Shown: piece by piece, positions 37,697 to 46,742 of the stretch
Layout of the letters: each line of letters opens with the position of its first letter
Position numbering within the stretch: the stretch's first letter is position 1
NCBI RefSeq assembly: GCF_036924515.1
Contig: NZ_JAZHRR010000001.1
Coordinates: 4,559,001 to 4,623,000 of the forward strand
Reading direction: 5' to 3'
DNA: 64,000 nt
Source of the DNA: Bradyrhizobium sp. AZCC 1610
Lineage (GTDB): Bacteria; Pseudomonadota; Alphaproteobacteria; Rhizobiales; Xanthobacteraceae
Position numbers and translations under genes: made by a program
Notes under the pieces: model-generated
The model's database searches: none
Told to the model about the DNA's origin: nothing
The model's input: the letters and a program-made list of their open reading frames with translations, nothing else

Positions 37697-39455
37697 TCAA
37701 ATTCCGAGACCAATTTTCCTTCCGAAGGTCCAGGTCACACCGCCCCCTTTCGTTGCGATGCCTGACACCTCCCGACCAAGATGCTGCTCCAACGCCGGTC
37801 GCCAAGGTACAAGCTGGAATCCAAATCCATCGTCGATCATGGCAAACCGCCCCGACGCCAGCGTTACGCGTTGACGATAGATACCTGCGACATGCTCACC
37901 TTCAGACGAAGGATGATGGAGCAATCCGGTCTCGGCCGAGAGCCTCGACGCAGCCGCATCAAGGTCCCGTTGTCTTAAAGTATTGAGGAGATCGCGGGCG
38001 AAGATAACGCGCTGCCCTTGTCTCCGCGCGACACCTTCGTCTGCGAGATGGTCGATCCGGCGCTCCATCGCATCTTGCACTACTGTTCCGAAACCGGCGC
38101 CGCCGACCTCCGAATCACGGGCAAGCAACTGCCGGTCGATCCAGGTCGCGCCCTGCGCCGTGACCTGAGCCTCGATGCTGAGATCCGATCGCGTGGCAAG
38201 CTCGAGGCGTTTGCGGCCTTGCGCATCCTCGTATGCCCGTGCTTCCACGATCGCGCCGGGCGTGGCATCGCCGGTCATTTCTAGATCAGTGAACCTGATG
38301 TGATGCGTTCGTCCATCTATGCCCTCGATGATCGCATAGGCCGAACCTTTCAGCTCGTCGTGTAGCCCGCGCTCGACCAGGCGGCCAACCACTGCGTCTG
38401 CCGGCTCATCGCCGTGCAGGGCAAAGCCCGAGACATCTGGTTCGCGACCGATGCCGGCGATAGCCCGATGCATGGTCTTGAGAATATCGCCACGAATCGA
38501 GAGATCACGAAGCTTGTCCTCGATACCAGGTTTGAGGGTCCAGCAACCGGGTGCAATCTGCTCGGCAAGCCCGAAACGTTCCAGCCTGGTTGCCCGGCCG
38601 ACCATCAGACGGCGAAGTTCGGGGTCTTCACCTGTTGCATTTGGCCGAAGGTCCACCACGCCGGCCCCTTCGTCGGCGACAATACGCAACGCCTGATCTA
38701 GACTCGTCCAACGCTCGGCCTCAACGTCCCTCGTCAGGGCGGATCGGATCTCTCGCTCGCTGCGTGGCCCGAGTTCGAGAGTAACGCGCTCAGTGGCGCG
38801 ATTCCGAAAGCCGCGACTGATGTAATCACGACTAATGACCAAATCCTGGCCGTTCGCGTCGCGGCCGCGGATCAGGACGTGGACATGGGGGTTGTCGGTA
38901 TTCCAGTGATCGACCGCAATCCAGTCCAGTTTGGTTTCGAGGTCCGCTGCTACATCGATCATTAGCTCTCGCGTGAAGGTACGGAGATCGCCGAGTTCGG
39001 CGGCGTCCGTCTGGAGATATGATGAAGCGGAAATGATGCCGATCGTCCTCACAGCGTTCGGCAAAGGCGCGCTCATCCGCCACATCCGATCTCGCGTTGA
39101 ACATCCGGGCGTCGGCACCGTCCCGCGTCACGCCCTCCCGCTTCAAATACGTGATATGCTTGAACAGAGGCGCTGAACGAAAGCGCGTGCCGTGGTGGCG
39201 GACCACGCGCGCCTTCATTGCCACACGTCGCGAGGTCGGTCGTAGCGACGACAAGGAGAGAGCGGCACGCCGGCCTCGTCCAAAGCGGGACCGGCTCGCG
39301 CCGCCCTTGCCGCGTCCAAAACTGTCCCCGACATGTCCGGCCCTCTTCGCAGCTCGCATGACCTGGCCGACAAAGCTTTTCGGACGCAAGTCGCGGCGCC
39401 CGCCGTCGCGAATGCGGCCGGGGCGAACGCGAAAGTCATTATCGCCGCGGCTCAT
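37697..39455 (-). pseudogene. Relaxase RlxS-type (TraI/DUF3363), frameshifted
   Basis: The N-terminal 150 residues (start 39455, MSRGDNDFRVRPGRIRDGG) carry the catalytic-tyrosine region FKHITYLKREGVTRDG and end in HHFRFIISP. The rest (ELGDLRTFTRELMIDVAADLETKLDW, then DHWNTDNPHVHVLIRG with the metal-binding HxH) is in another frame and continues for 450 residues to WTFGRKIGLGI, the usual DUF3363 end. One extra base near 39004-39012 separates them. No other defects are seen. A relaxase split between Tyr and His motifs cannot nick the transfer origin unless ribosomes slip or the sequence is wrong. Confidence 0.88.
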
Positions 39456-40003
39456 GATGCTACCCCGCCGACTTGCGCTAAGAAGGGCGGCTCTCGATCC
39501 GTTGATTTTCTTGACATTTCCCGATGGAGCGACGCCATGACCATTCCAGTCGTCCCCTAAAACTTAAGTTCCATCAACCACATGGGCCCGACCGAAGGCG
39601 GCGCTTTTACCTTGCCTTCCTAATCGGGCGTGCAAAGTCAACTCCGTCCTACGCTTTTTTGCGACTTCTCTAAACAAGCAGCGCTCCTTATCCCGCTGCT
39701 TCGATTGCGAGCAGCGTTCGCCATCAGCACGGTCGCGATTTGCATTCTCCAGGCGGGGTCCATGCGTTCCTTCGCGTTCAGCACTTGGGCTGTCGCATAC
39801 TCTTCATCAGGTTCGTAAACAGGGCTGTCCAAGCAGTCCGGCGCTCTCGTCCCCGAAGGGCGGCAGCAGGCAAGAGATAGCGGACATTCCCCGTTTCGCG
39901 GCCCCGCCAGGGGACGCTCACCGCGCGCGCGGATCTTTAATCTTTGCTCCTCCTCAACATGCTGGGTGCAACACCAGGCTAATCTTTCGTGCTGCTACAG
40001 CAG
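39456..40003. other. Intergenic region upstream of the relaxase
   Basis: No supported gene. A 64-codon minus-strand frame at 39638-39832 has no family or clear ribosome binding site. The transfer origin of such elements often lies near the relaxase gene, so this gap and 37434-37696 are the places to look, but I found no recognisable nic site. The right end is next to the IS110 copy. Confidence 0.35.
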
Positions 40004-41068
40004 TTACTGTGCAGGCCTCAATCGCAATCGTTGCGTGACCTTGGCGCCGAACCCGACGTGGAAGTCGGTTTCGCTGACCCACATCCTGTACAGGATACCG
40101 GCAAGCTTGCGCGCGACCGCGACGATCGCGCACAGCATGCTCGACCGTTTGGCGATCCGCAGGCCCCAGGCCCGCAATGCCGACCATTTCCTGACCCGTA
40201 GCAACAGGCTTGCGGCCGCCTCGCATAGCGCCTCCCGAACCGCAACGTCGCCCTGCTTGCTGATGCGGCCCTCATAGTCGATCGACGTTCCAGACTGATG
40301 TCGCCTCGGCGTCAGGCCAAAATGCGCTCCGACCGTTCGAGATCGCGCAAAGCGTCGGGGATCATCTAACCCCACTTTGAACGAAAGAGCGGCAACGGGC
40401 CCGACGCCGGGAACCGTCATCAGACGCCGACAGACCGGATCATGTTGGACCACTTGCAGGAGCACGCGATGTAACCGCTCGTAGCCCTCGAAGGGCGCTC
40501 GCCGCACGTCGAGCATGGCTTCGATGGTCATCACGAAAATCGGATCGCTACGTCAGAGCAGCTCGCGAATGCGTGCTTCGTAGGCACCTCGAGCGACGGC
40601 TCCAACCAGTAACCCATAGGCCCGCAGCGCGCCACGAATGTGGTTTTCGATGTCGATCAATTTGCGTTTGAGCAGCTTCCGATTGGCCAGCAGCGTACGC
40701 ATCTTCTGCATGTCGATGTTCTTGACGTGAACGGCGCGGTACCAGCCCAAGCGCATCATCTGTGCGATGCCGCGCGCGTCGTTCCGGTCGGTTTTGTTGC
40801 GCATTGTCGACAGTGAAACGCGCATATGACGGGCTTCGACAACGATGATCGGGATCCCGACCGGTTGTAATTCGCGGTACAACCAGATGCCCAGCGAGGA
40901 CGCCTCGACGCCCACGCGATCGAGGCGATCCGCGGAGCCTTCAAGAGCGCAGCGGATCGCCTCTGGCTCCGTGCTAACCTTCAGCTCGCGCACCGTCTGG
41001 CCCTCGCTGTCGACAACGCAAAGACTGGTTTCCTCAAGGCCGACGTCCAATCCAACGTAAAGTTTCAT
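40004..41068 (-). pseudogene. IS110-family transposase with an in-frame stop codon
   Basis: MKLYVGLDVGLEETSLCVVD opens an IS110 transposase; the DEDD domain continues with KTDRNDARGIAQMMRLGW. The Transposase_20 part (VPGVGPVAALSFKVGLDDP, TPRRHQSGTSIDYEGRISKQGD with the serine) follows in the same frame. They are separated by a TGA at 40555-40553, so this is a nonsense change and not a frameshift; TGA could come from CGA by one transition. The start ATG at 41068 follows AGGAGAG. The copy sits between traF and the relaxase, where related islands have a lytic transglycosylase gene. Confidence 0.85.
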
Positions 41069-41353
41069 CGGAGCTCTCCTTTGTGCCAACTACCACCTAA
41101 GTCGTTGCACCCAGGCTCCAGATTCGGCCACCAGTGGGCTAAACCCGTGCACCGGTTTCTCGAAGCCCGATTTGAAGAGCCGTCCACGGTCAGTCTGCCC
41201 CTGCTCCCAACCACGCACCGCCAAGAATGCGAATAGCTTCGACAGAATGCGATTCAGCTCACTGGCGGCGGACGCAACCGTCAGAACTGCAGACAAGACA
41301 GCCGCCACAGCGGAACAAGCGGCAATCCCAACAGAAGATGAGCGTGCCCACGA
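41069..41353 (-). other. Remnant between IS110 and traF, possible transglycosylase leader
   Basis: On the minus strand directly after traF, one frame encodes a signal-peptide-like stretch (IAACSAVAAVLSAVLTVASAAS, about 41330-41265) and then unrelated residues up to a stop at 41090. It could be the start of the lytic transglycosylase that normally follows traF, cut off by the IS insertion. No catalytic domain remains. Confidence 0.3.
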
Positions 41354-41866
41354 TCAATCCTCCCAAGTCCACACGGGAAGTACGCGACCGATGACAGCCT
41401 TTGCCGGCATCATTCCGAAGTAACGGCCGTCGAGCGAGGTTGCCGACTGCCAGTTCATTAGAAAGAGCTCGGCGTCTCCGACGACGTTGCATCCGTGCCA
41501 GATCGGCAATGGCTGGCCGCGTCTGTCGCGCTCCCGCGCCTCGCCCATCTCGATGCCATCGATCGTAATGGTGCTCCCGGTTCTGCAGACGGTTTGTCCG
41601 GGAAGCGCCAGCACACGCTTCAACATCGGAACTCCTGTCGGCAGGTAGCCATTTCGGTCCAGGTAGGTCGCCAGCGGCTCGGGCGGCTGAACGGCGACGA
41701 GTTCGGTGACGTAGTAATTGCTGGCCGCGCGCATGCGATAGAGGCCAAGAGGGACACTCTCAGAACTGTTCCAGATGCAGATTGGGAACGGCTTTGCGAC
41801 GATTGTCCCAGCGAGAATGGCAGCTGCGCCGATCGTCACCGCGAGTGTTCGGTTTCGGGGCGTCAC
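41354..41866 (-). CDS. traF: Conjugative transfer signal peptidase TraF (S26 family)
   Basis: The 170-residue S26 peptidase has an N-terminal membrane helix (LAVTIGAAAILAGTIVA), the serine region WNSSESVPLGLYRM, the lysine block VPMLKRVLALPGQTV and the C-terminal SATSLDGRYFGMMP, all standard for TraF. It processes and cyclises the TrbC pilin. The start is GTG 41866, overlapping the DUF2840 stop by four bases (GTGA). Confidence 0.92.
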   Translation of the reverse strand: MTPRNRTLAVTIGAAAILAGTIVAKPFPICIWNSSESVPLGLYRMRAASNYYVTELVAVQPPEPLATYLDRNGYLPTGVPMLKRVLALPGQTVCRTGSTITIDGIEMGEARERDRRGQPLPIWHGCNVVGDAELFLMNWQSATSLDGRYFGMMPAKAVIGRVLPVWTWED

Positions 41867-42327
41867 AGTGCGACCCTCCGCCGACGGAGCCAGGCCTGAT
41901 GGCGTGACTTTGTGTAGGCGCGCGGGGTTTCGTTGACGGACAGGCGGTTGTGAACGTGATGCCAATAGTCGGGTGCGGCGTCGGCAGGATCAATGCCGAG
42001 GGCCTCTACGGCATCGATCAACTGCAGTACGCGTTCGACCTTTGGCCAGCCTGAAAGGCGCAAGAGACTCTCGCCGCCGGGTTTGACATAGGGGACGGTC
42101 GAGCAGCGTTGGCCGGTTGCGACCGCCCGCAAGATGTCGATGCGGGAAACGTTCGTTCCGAAATCGTTCGACATCCAGCGAACGAAAGCAAAGATGCTGC
42201 CGGGTGCGAATGACAGGACGCGCCTGTTGCGATCGAGGATTCTCTCCTCGGCAGCGCGACCGAAACGAATTCGGTTCTCGATGCGCCTTTCAAGCCAGAG
42301 AAGCTCGACCTGCGTGAGATCGCTCAT
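41863..42327 (-). CDS. DUF2840 family protein
   Basis: A 154-residue protein matching DUF2840: an ELLWLERRIENRIRFG opening, FAPGSIFAFVRWMSNDFGTNVSRIDILRAVA in the middle and PDYWHHVHNRLSVN near the end. It is found between parA and traF in many alphaproteobacterial integrative elements. Here no parA precedes it. Function unknown. It is coupled to traF by overlap. Confidence 0.85.
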   Translation of the reverse strand: MSDLTQVELLWLERRIENRIRFGRAAEERILDRNRRVLSFAPGSIFAFVRWMSNDFGTNVSRIDILRAVATGQRCSTVPYVKPGGESLLRLSGWPKVERVLQLIDAVEALGIDPADAAPDYWHHVHNRLSVNETPRAYTKSRHQAWLRRRRVAL

Positions 42328-42507
42328 GAGGCCCCTCCGTCTACCCGGAGGTCCAACGCTTGCGGACGCGCACGCAGATCGCGCGGCGACGGGTTATGCA
42401 CAGCAGGGAAAACGGCGCGGTCCGTTAGAAGAAATCCGAAGGATTTCTGGTTAGAAGAGTTACGGCGGCTCGAACGCACGTGATCACAAGCGCTTAAGCC
42501 CGATTCC

Positions 42508-42572
42508 GGTCCCCGATAGCACGAGGATCCGGTCCCCGATGGCACGAGGGTTGTGGTCCCCGATAGCACGAG
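42508..42572. repeat. Three iteron-like direct repeats next to repA
   Basis: An 18-mer GGTCCCCGATAGCACGAG occurs at 42508-42525 and 42555-42572, with a copy differing at one base (GGTCCCCGATGGCACGAG) at 42531-42548. Starts are 23 and 24 bases apart. They end 5 bases from the repA stop codon. Evenly spaced repeats beside a replication initiator gene are the typical form of an iteron origin. Activity is inferred. Confidence 0.7.
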
Positions 42573-42577
42573 TTGAT

Positions 42578-43459
42578 TCACAGCTTATCTCCAGCCTCCG
42601 GCGCCAGCCCGCGCTTGCGAAGCCGCTCCTCGAACGGATCGGTGCAACGCGGCGCAAAGTTCAACCGTTCGACGCCGTTTGGGTCGCGCGTGATCACGAG
42701 CTCATAGCCGGGCAAGGTCTGCCGACTGACGATTTCGCGCAGGTCGAACGCAAAATGCTTGAGAGGCGAGAGACTGCCGGACTTGGCGTGGAGATGCAGA
42801 AAGTCGAAACTCCAGCCGCCTTGCTGGCGGCCGCCATGCTTGCGGACGAGCCGGTAAAGCCAACGCTCGAGCCCTCCGGTTAAACCAAAATAGGCACGGT
42901 CGATGGTCAGCACGAGCGCGTCATCCAGAACGCCGGCAAAGAACCAGTCCGGCAGGATCAGTTCGAGACCCGTTGGGCGCCCGTTGGCGTCGGCCGTCTC
43001 CTTCCATTCGTTGATCCAGGAAAAACGATGCCGCCGCCGTTCTGCCGGCTGGCGGATCGACGTCAGCACCGACGTCGCCTGCAGCCGGTCAAGACCTGCC
43101 TTGAGGCGCTCGTAGTTGCGCGCGCTGGTGCCGCGGCCAGCAAAGGTCAGGATTTCATAAGGCGTCGCCGCCATCAGACGCGAGGTCTTCAGGCCGGCGT
43201 CGCGCGCCTCGACAATTTGCGAGGCGGCCCAGATCAGGACATCAGCATCCCAGATCGTCGCCATGCCGTGTTCGGGCACCGCTTCAACGCGAATGGAGAT
43301 TGCCCCCGCCCGGAAATCGATCGGTACAATCCGCTTTGACTTTGCGAGCGAGAAGAACGGATAAGCCATCAGGTCCTGGGCGTCGCGCGGCGCGAGATCG
43401 CCCGGCAAGGCACGAAACAGCTCGAGCTGGCTGCGCTCGGATCGAGATTTGCGCCGCAT
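42578..43459 (-). CDS. repA: Replication initiator protein A
   Basis: A 293-residue protein matching the replication initiator protein A family of integrative elements: MAYPFFSLAKSKRIVPIDF, WDADVLIWAASQIVEA, TPYEILTFAGRGTSARNYERLKAGLDRLQAT and a winged-helix-like second half (LTGGLERWLYRLVRKHGG). It probably allows brief plasmid-like replication of the excised element from the iterons at its 3' end. The frame is intact. Confidence 0.9.
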   Translation of the reverse strand: MRRKSRSERSQLELFRALPGDLAPRDAQDLMAYPFFSLAKSKRIVPIDFRAGAISIRVEAVPEHGMATIWDADVLIWAASQIVEARDAGLKTSRLMAATPYEILTFAGRGTSARNYERLKAGLDRLQATSVLTSIRQPAERRRHRFSWINEWKETADANGRPTGLELILPDWFFAGVLDDALVLTIDRAYFGLTGGLERWLYRLVRKHGGRQQGGWSFDFLHLHAKSGSLSPLKHFAFDLREIVSRQTLPGYELVITRDPNGVERLNFAPRCTDPFEERLRKRGLAPEAGDKL

Positions 43460-43480
43460 TTACCAATGCTCCCGCAGCAA

Positions 43481-43762
43481 TCAGCGACGTTCGTGGCCCG
43501 CATAGGGGCGCAGTGCCGGATGCTTCTTGGCAGGCAGGACCGTCCCCTTCCCGGGATCGGACGTCGATGTCTTGGACCCGAGATCGGCCCAGGCTTTCAG
43601 ATCATCGAGCGCATAGACGACCCGGCCGCCAATCTTCCGATAAGTCGGACCGGTGCCGTAGGTACGGTGCTTCTCCAAGGTGCGGCCGGAGAGCCCGAGA
43701 TATCGCGCGGCCTCGGGTGTGCGCAGGAAACGTGGCGGCAGACCGGCCATGGGATCGGGCAT
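43481..43762 (-). CDS. AlpA-like/MerR-type helix-turn-helix protein
   Basis: A 93-residue protein with a MerR-like HTH (FLRTPEAARYLGLSGRTLEKHRTYGTGPTYRKIGGRVVYALDDL). Such proteins act as excisionases or activators in islands and regularly precede repA in this element class. The ATG at 43762 has GGAG seven bases upstream and fits the family start; a longer frame begins at 43783. It lies 21 bases before repA. Confidence 0.85.
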   Translation of the reverse strand: MPDPMAGLPPRFLRTPEAARYLGLSGRTLEKHRTYGTGPTYRKIGGRVVYALDDLKAWADLGSKTSTSDPGKGTVLPAKKHPALRPYAGHERR

Positions 43763-43894
43763 TTGAGAACTCCATGAAGACATCGCGCGAATGCTGGCGG
43801 TGCCAGCGTGTGTGCAGTGATCATGGAGGAGCAGCCCTTCGCAGGGGGATGCCGAAGATCGAGGGGTGGATTTTCGACACCCCCAAGCGAGCGG

Positions 43895-44664
43895 CTATTT
43901 GTCCTTGCGTCTTGGACGCAGGAGTTCGCGATAACCGCCGCGCATCAAAGCGAGGCCGCGCTGCACGAGGCGGATGGTACGATTGCGCAGATCATGCGTC
44001 TTCCAGGCGCCGCTCCGGGATGCGCTTCTTGCCAAAAAGACCTTCGGCAATCGCACGATAGCTCTTGTTTTCATTGCGCCCATCCAGGGCGCGCAAAACC
44101 AACGTAAATCGCTGGCGCCGCTCCGGAGAAAAGCCGGACGGCGGTGGTCCAGGCGAACGGCCACTCAGCGTACGCCAAAGCGATTGGGCAGCCTGGGCGC
44201 GGAGCTCGAACGACGAGTCCATTGGCAGCTCAATCGCTTGCGGCGAGCCGGCGGCAGGCAGTTTCCTCATCCACACGCGATGCGTGGCGCCATCGAACCG
44301 TAGCACGGCATGCCAGCCGTCCGCGTTCTGCCGCAACTCGCCGGGCGGCAGTCTTGTTAGATCCAGAGCGATCGGTTGAGCTGAAGTTTGCGACGACGAA
44401 GGCCCTACCGACAAAACGGTCGGCAGAACTTCAGGCGCCCAAAAGACGATCTGCTCGTGACAGGCCTTCTGCGGATCAGCCGCGAAAAGACAGGCCCCAT
44501 TTTTTCCGGAATTCGGCTGGCGCGCCGGCAAGCGGGTTTTCAAGCGCGCGATAGTGTTTTTTGTATTCGGGATTACGACGGAGGCATTCCCAGGCGAGAC
44601 CGGTCAGGTCGGCGTTCTGCAGTTTTGAATAGGCCTCGGGCGAGCGCCAATCGAAATCCGGCAT
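43895..44664 (-). pseudogene. DUF6499-DUF2285 domain protein, two frameshifts
   Basis: Three frames are needed to read this protein. The first (start 44664) is the DUF6499 part MPDFDWRSPEAYSKLQNADL to AEFRKKWGLSF. After one extra base in the A run at 44485-44488 (plus-strand coordinates), AADPQKACHEQIVFWAPEVLPTVL follows in a second frame with the DUF2285 region (ERRQRFTLVLRALDGR, LFGKKRIPER). Near 44007-44014 another extra base shifts to AWKTHDLRNRTIRLVQRGLALMRGGY, ending at 43895. The intact family protein is a putative DNA-binding regulator in such islands. Both lesions are single-base. Confidence 0.82.
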
Positions 44665-44817
44665 TGTGCTTGATCCTCACGCGTAACAATGCCGCATTGC
44701 AACACTGCAAATATGGGCCATTTATGGTTGCATAACGTATCCCACCGTTTAGTTACGCGAATTATCTGCAGTTCAGAAGATTTTTCCCTCCCGATTTTAT
44801 TTTGCAGATTGTTTGTC

Positions 44818-45099
44818 CTACTGATCGGCGGGTCCACCGCGCAGCAAATGTCCATAGCCGTGATTCGTCATCCATCTGGCGCGAGCCAAATGACTCTCGA
44901 AGGCGCTGCGCGCACGCTCCGGGTAGCGTTCGGGATCGATGTGAAGAACGATTCTTGCAACGTCCCGCCAGTCCGCATTGTCGGCGTCAGCATCCAGCAG
45001 CCGGAGATAGGTGACGACGTGTTGCTCGTCGTAGGCCGTCAGCACGGGATCAACCGGTGCCAGGTCCGCAACATCGGGATCAAGCGGGGGTGACGGCAT
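44818..45099 (-). CDS. Conserved island protein upstream of the DUF2285 gene
   Basis: A 93-residue protein starting MPSPPLDPDVADLAPVDPVL, followed by LTAYDEQHVVTYLRLLDADADNADWRDVARIVLHID and a C-terminal RWMTNHGYGHLLRGG. I recognise it as the small protein normally paired with the DUF2285 gene in alphaproteobacterial integrative elements, sometimes described as DNA-binding. The ATG at 45099 follows AAGGAG four bases upstream, which decides against a longer frame. Function unknown. Confidence 0.72.
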   Translation of the reverse strand: MPSPPLDPDVADLAPVDPVLTAYDEQHVVTYLRLLDADADNADWRDVARIVLHIDPERYPERARSAFESHLARARWMTNHGYGHLLRGGPADQ

Positions 45100-45295
45100 G
45101 TAGCTCCTTCGAGACGGCGCGCAGCTGCGGCTGTCCCCATTCAGTGATAGCCCCACTTTAGTCCTATTCGGCACAGTTTCGCAGCCAAGCTTTACGAAGG
45201 CAGCCATTCCTGGAGGACATTCGAATGCCGACGCACTTGGGAATACACACTATAGGAGATAAACCTCATAGTATGTAAAGAAGCAACTTGCGCGA

Positions 45296-45547
45296 ATGGA
45301 TATGCGCAAGTTGGTTGGCCGAAACTTCGAGCGATTGCGGAAGCAGAAGGGCTTCACGCAGGAGAAGTTTTCGGAAGCATCCGGCTTTACCCAACAATAC
45401 ATCAGCGGTCTCGAACGCGGACGTCGCAATCCGACCATCGTTACACTGTTTGAACTCGCAACGACCTTGGGCGTGAGCCATATCGATCTTGTGCTACCAG
45501 ATGATGAAGCACGTAGCGAAAGGTCCAAGCTGACCAGGAAAAAGTGA
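45296..45547 (+). CDS. Xre family helix-turn-helix regulator
   Basis: An 83-residue protein that is almost entirely an HTH_3 domain: VGRNFERLRKQKGFTQEKFSEASGFTQQYISGLERGRRNPTIVTLFELATTLGV. It is divergent from the 93-residue DUF2285-associated gene and is a probable transfer-control repressor. Upstream (about 45250-45275) an imperfect dyad CTATAGG...CCTCATAG may be its operator. Confidence 0.88.
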   Translation: MDMRKLVGRNFERLRKQKGFTQEKFSEASGFTQQYISGLERGRRNPTIVTLFELATTLGVSHIDLVLPDDEARSERSKLTRKK

Positions 45548-45603
45548 ACGATTCCATCCGAATATCTAGCACTGACGAGTGTGCCTCTCAGCTCTTCCGC
45601 GAG

Positions 45604-45739
45604 CCGGACCGAAGGTCCGGCGAGCGCCGGCGCGGACACGCGTCCGCCCCTGACCCGCTTGCCGGATCCGCAGCTACGCGCTTGGGGCGCCTGGGCAATA
45701 AATGAAAAATGGCCGCGCAATTTTCTCAGATTGCGCGGC
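45604..45739 (-). terminator. Hairpins with a probable intrinsic terminator for the DUF736 gene
   Basis: CCGGACC/GGTCCGG (45604-45610, 45614-45620) forms a tight 3-base-loop hairpin. GCCGCGCAA/TTGCGCGGC (45712-45720, 45731-45739) is a 9-bp perfect stem. Read on the minus strand, the second is followed by CCATTTTTCATTT, so it fits a Rho-independent terminator downstream of DUF736. A third stem GCCCCGCC/GGCGGGGC is at 45841-45848 and 45860-45867. The rest of the 45548-45885 gap holds nothing I recognise. Confidence 0.6.
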
Positions 45740-45885
45740 TCACGTTCTAGACAGCGCGTTCCATCAAGCGTTTGGCTGGCCGGAACGGAGCGAGGAGTAA
45801 AGAACCCCTGACTGTTCGATTTCACCTCACAGGTGAGGAAGCCCCGCCGGGCGGATCCAGGCGGGGCACTTGCCGATGCAGATCC

Positions 45886-46206
45886 TCACTTGCCGTTCTT
45901 GCGCGGCCGCGACCAGATCAGCGTGTAGCCATCGCCTTCCTCGTCGTCGAACAGGTTCGCGTAGATCGGCGCGTTGAACGAGGGATCGTCGAGCTTGAGC
46001 GAGAGGTAATCGCGGCCCTCTTCGGAACGCTTCGCCCAGGCGGCCCCGATCTCAGCCCGGCCGACGAAGACGCGGTGGCTGGGGGCGTTCTCGTTGGTGC
46101 GGTTGGTCTCGGCGACGATCCGGACACCGCGGGCCGGCATGCTGAGGGTGACGATCTCACCCTGGAAGTCGTTGCCGACCTTCTTGAAAGAACCGATGTT
46201 AGCCAT
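45886..46206 (-). CDS. DUF736 family protein
   Basis: A 106-residue protein matching DUF736: MANIGSFKKVGNDFQGEIVTL at the start and AEIGAAWAKRSEEGRDYLSLKLDDPSFNAPIYANLF, the most conserved block. It is a regular member of alphaproteobacterial plasmids and integrative elements, of unknown function. AAGGAG stands upstream of the ATG, and a hairpin (46229-46252) lies just before it. Confidence 0.9.
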   Translation of the reverse strand: MANIGSFKKVGNDFQGEIVTLSMPARGVRIVAETNRTNENAPSHRVFVGRAEIGAAWAKRSEEGRDYLSLKLDDPSFNAPIYANLFDDEEGDGYTLIWSRPRKNGK

Positions 46207-46742
46207 GTTACTTCTCCTTAGCTAGTTTCGAGCCGCGACCACCGCGGCCTCGATGGCGATCTACAGGCCGAGGACGATCGACGACGCACCCGCCTGCGGG
46301 CCGGAGCGCAGCGGAGGACGCCAAAGGGGAGACTTTCTTGTCTCGCGAGGAATGGGCGTTAGCCCAGGGGAAGAAAGTTGACCCGCGGCGTTGCGGTTAG
46401 GCGATCGAGGCGCAGCCGGTCTTCGGCCAGATCAAGCCATCAAAAGGCCCGGTGCGTCCGTGCGCTGAACTGTACCCTCAGGAGAAGTCGTGGCGAATCT
46501 CGGTTGTGCTGCACAAGATGTCGCTACGTTCAACCAAAGAGAAGGAAACAAAAGCGAAGGAATAGGCGGAATCGATTGTCTTGAACAAATCGCGATGAGA
46601 TGCCCGTGCCCTGCATTAGTGGTCCGAGCAAGGTGAGACGCCAGGAACCAAGCGTTCCAAGACCGACCGCATTACCCAGCGGTCCATCACGCGGCCAATC
46701 AACGCCCCGATTGCAGGTAACCTTGCTCGACGAGACAGAGGC
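46207..46742. other. Non-coding region with DUF736 leader hairpin
   Basis: Immediately upstream of DUF736 (minus strand) is a hairpin CGAGGCCGCG/CGCGGCTCG at 46229-46252 with a one-base bulge. Further upstream (46329-46378) ACTTTCTT pairs with AAGAAAGT around a GGGCGTTAGCCC mini-hairpin, preceded by a GCCGGAGCGCAGCGGAGG motif. No gene is seen. Confidence 0.45.

Noticed and set aside
41259..41492. Cysteine-rich minus-strand frame overlapping the traF end
   Set aside because: Overlaps the confirmed TraF C-terminus in another frame; the cysteines are a by-product.
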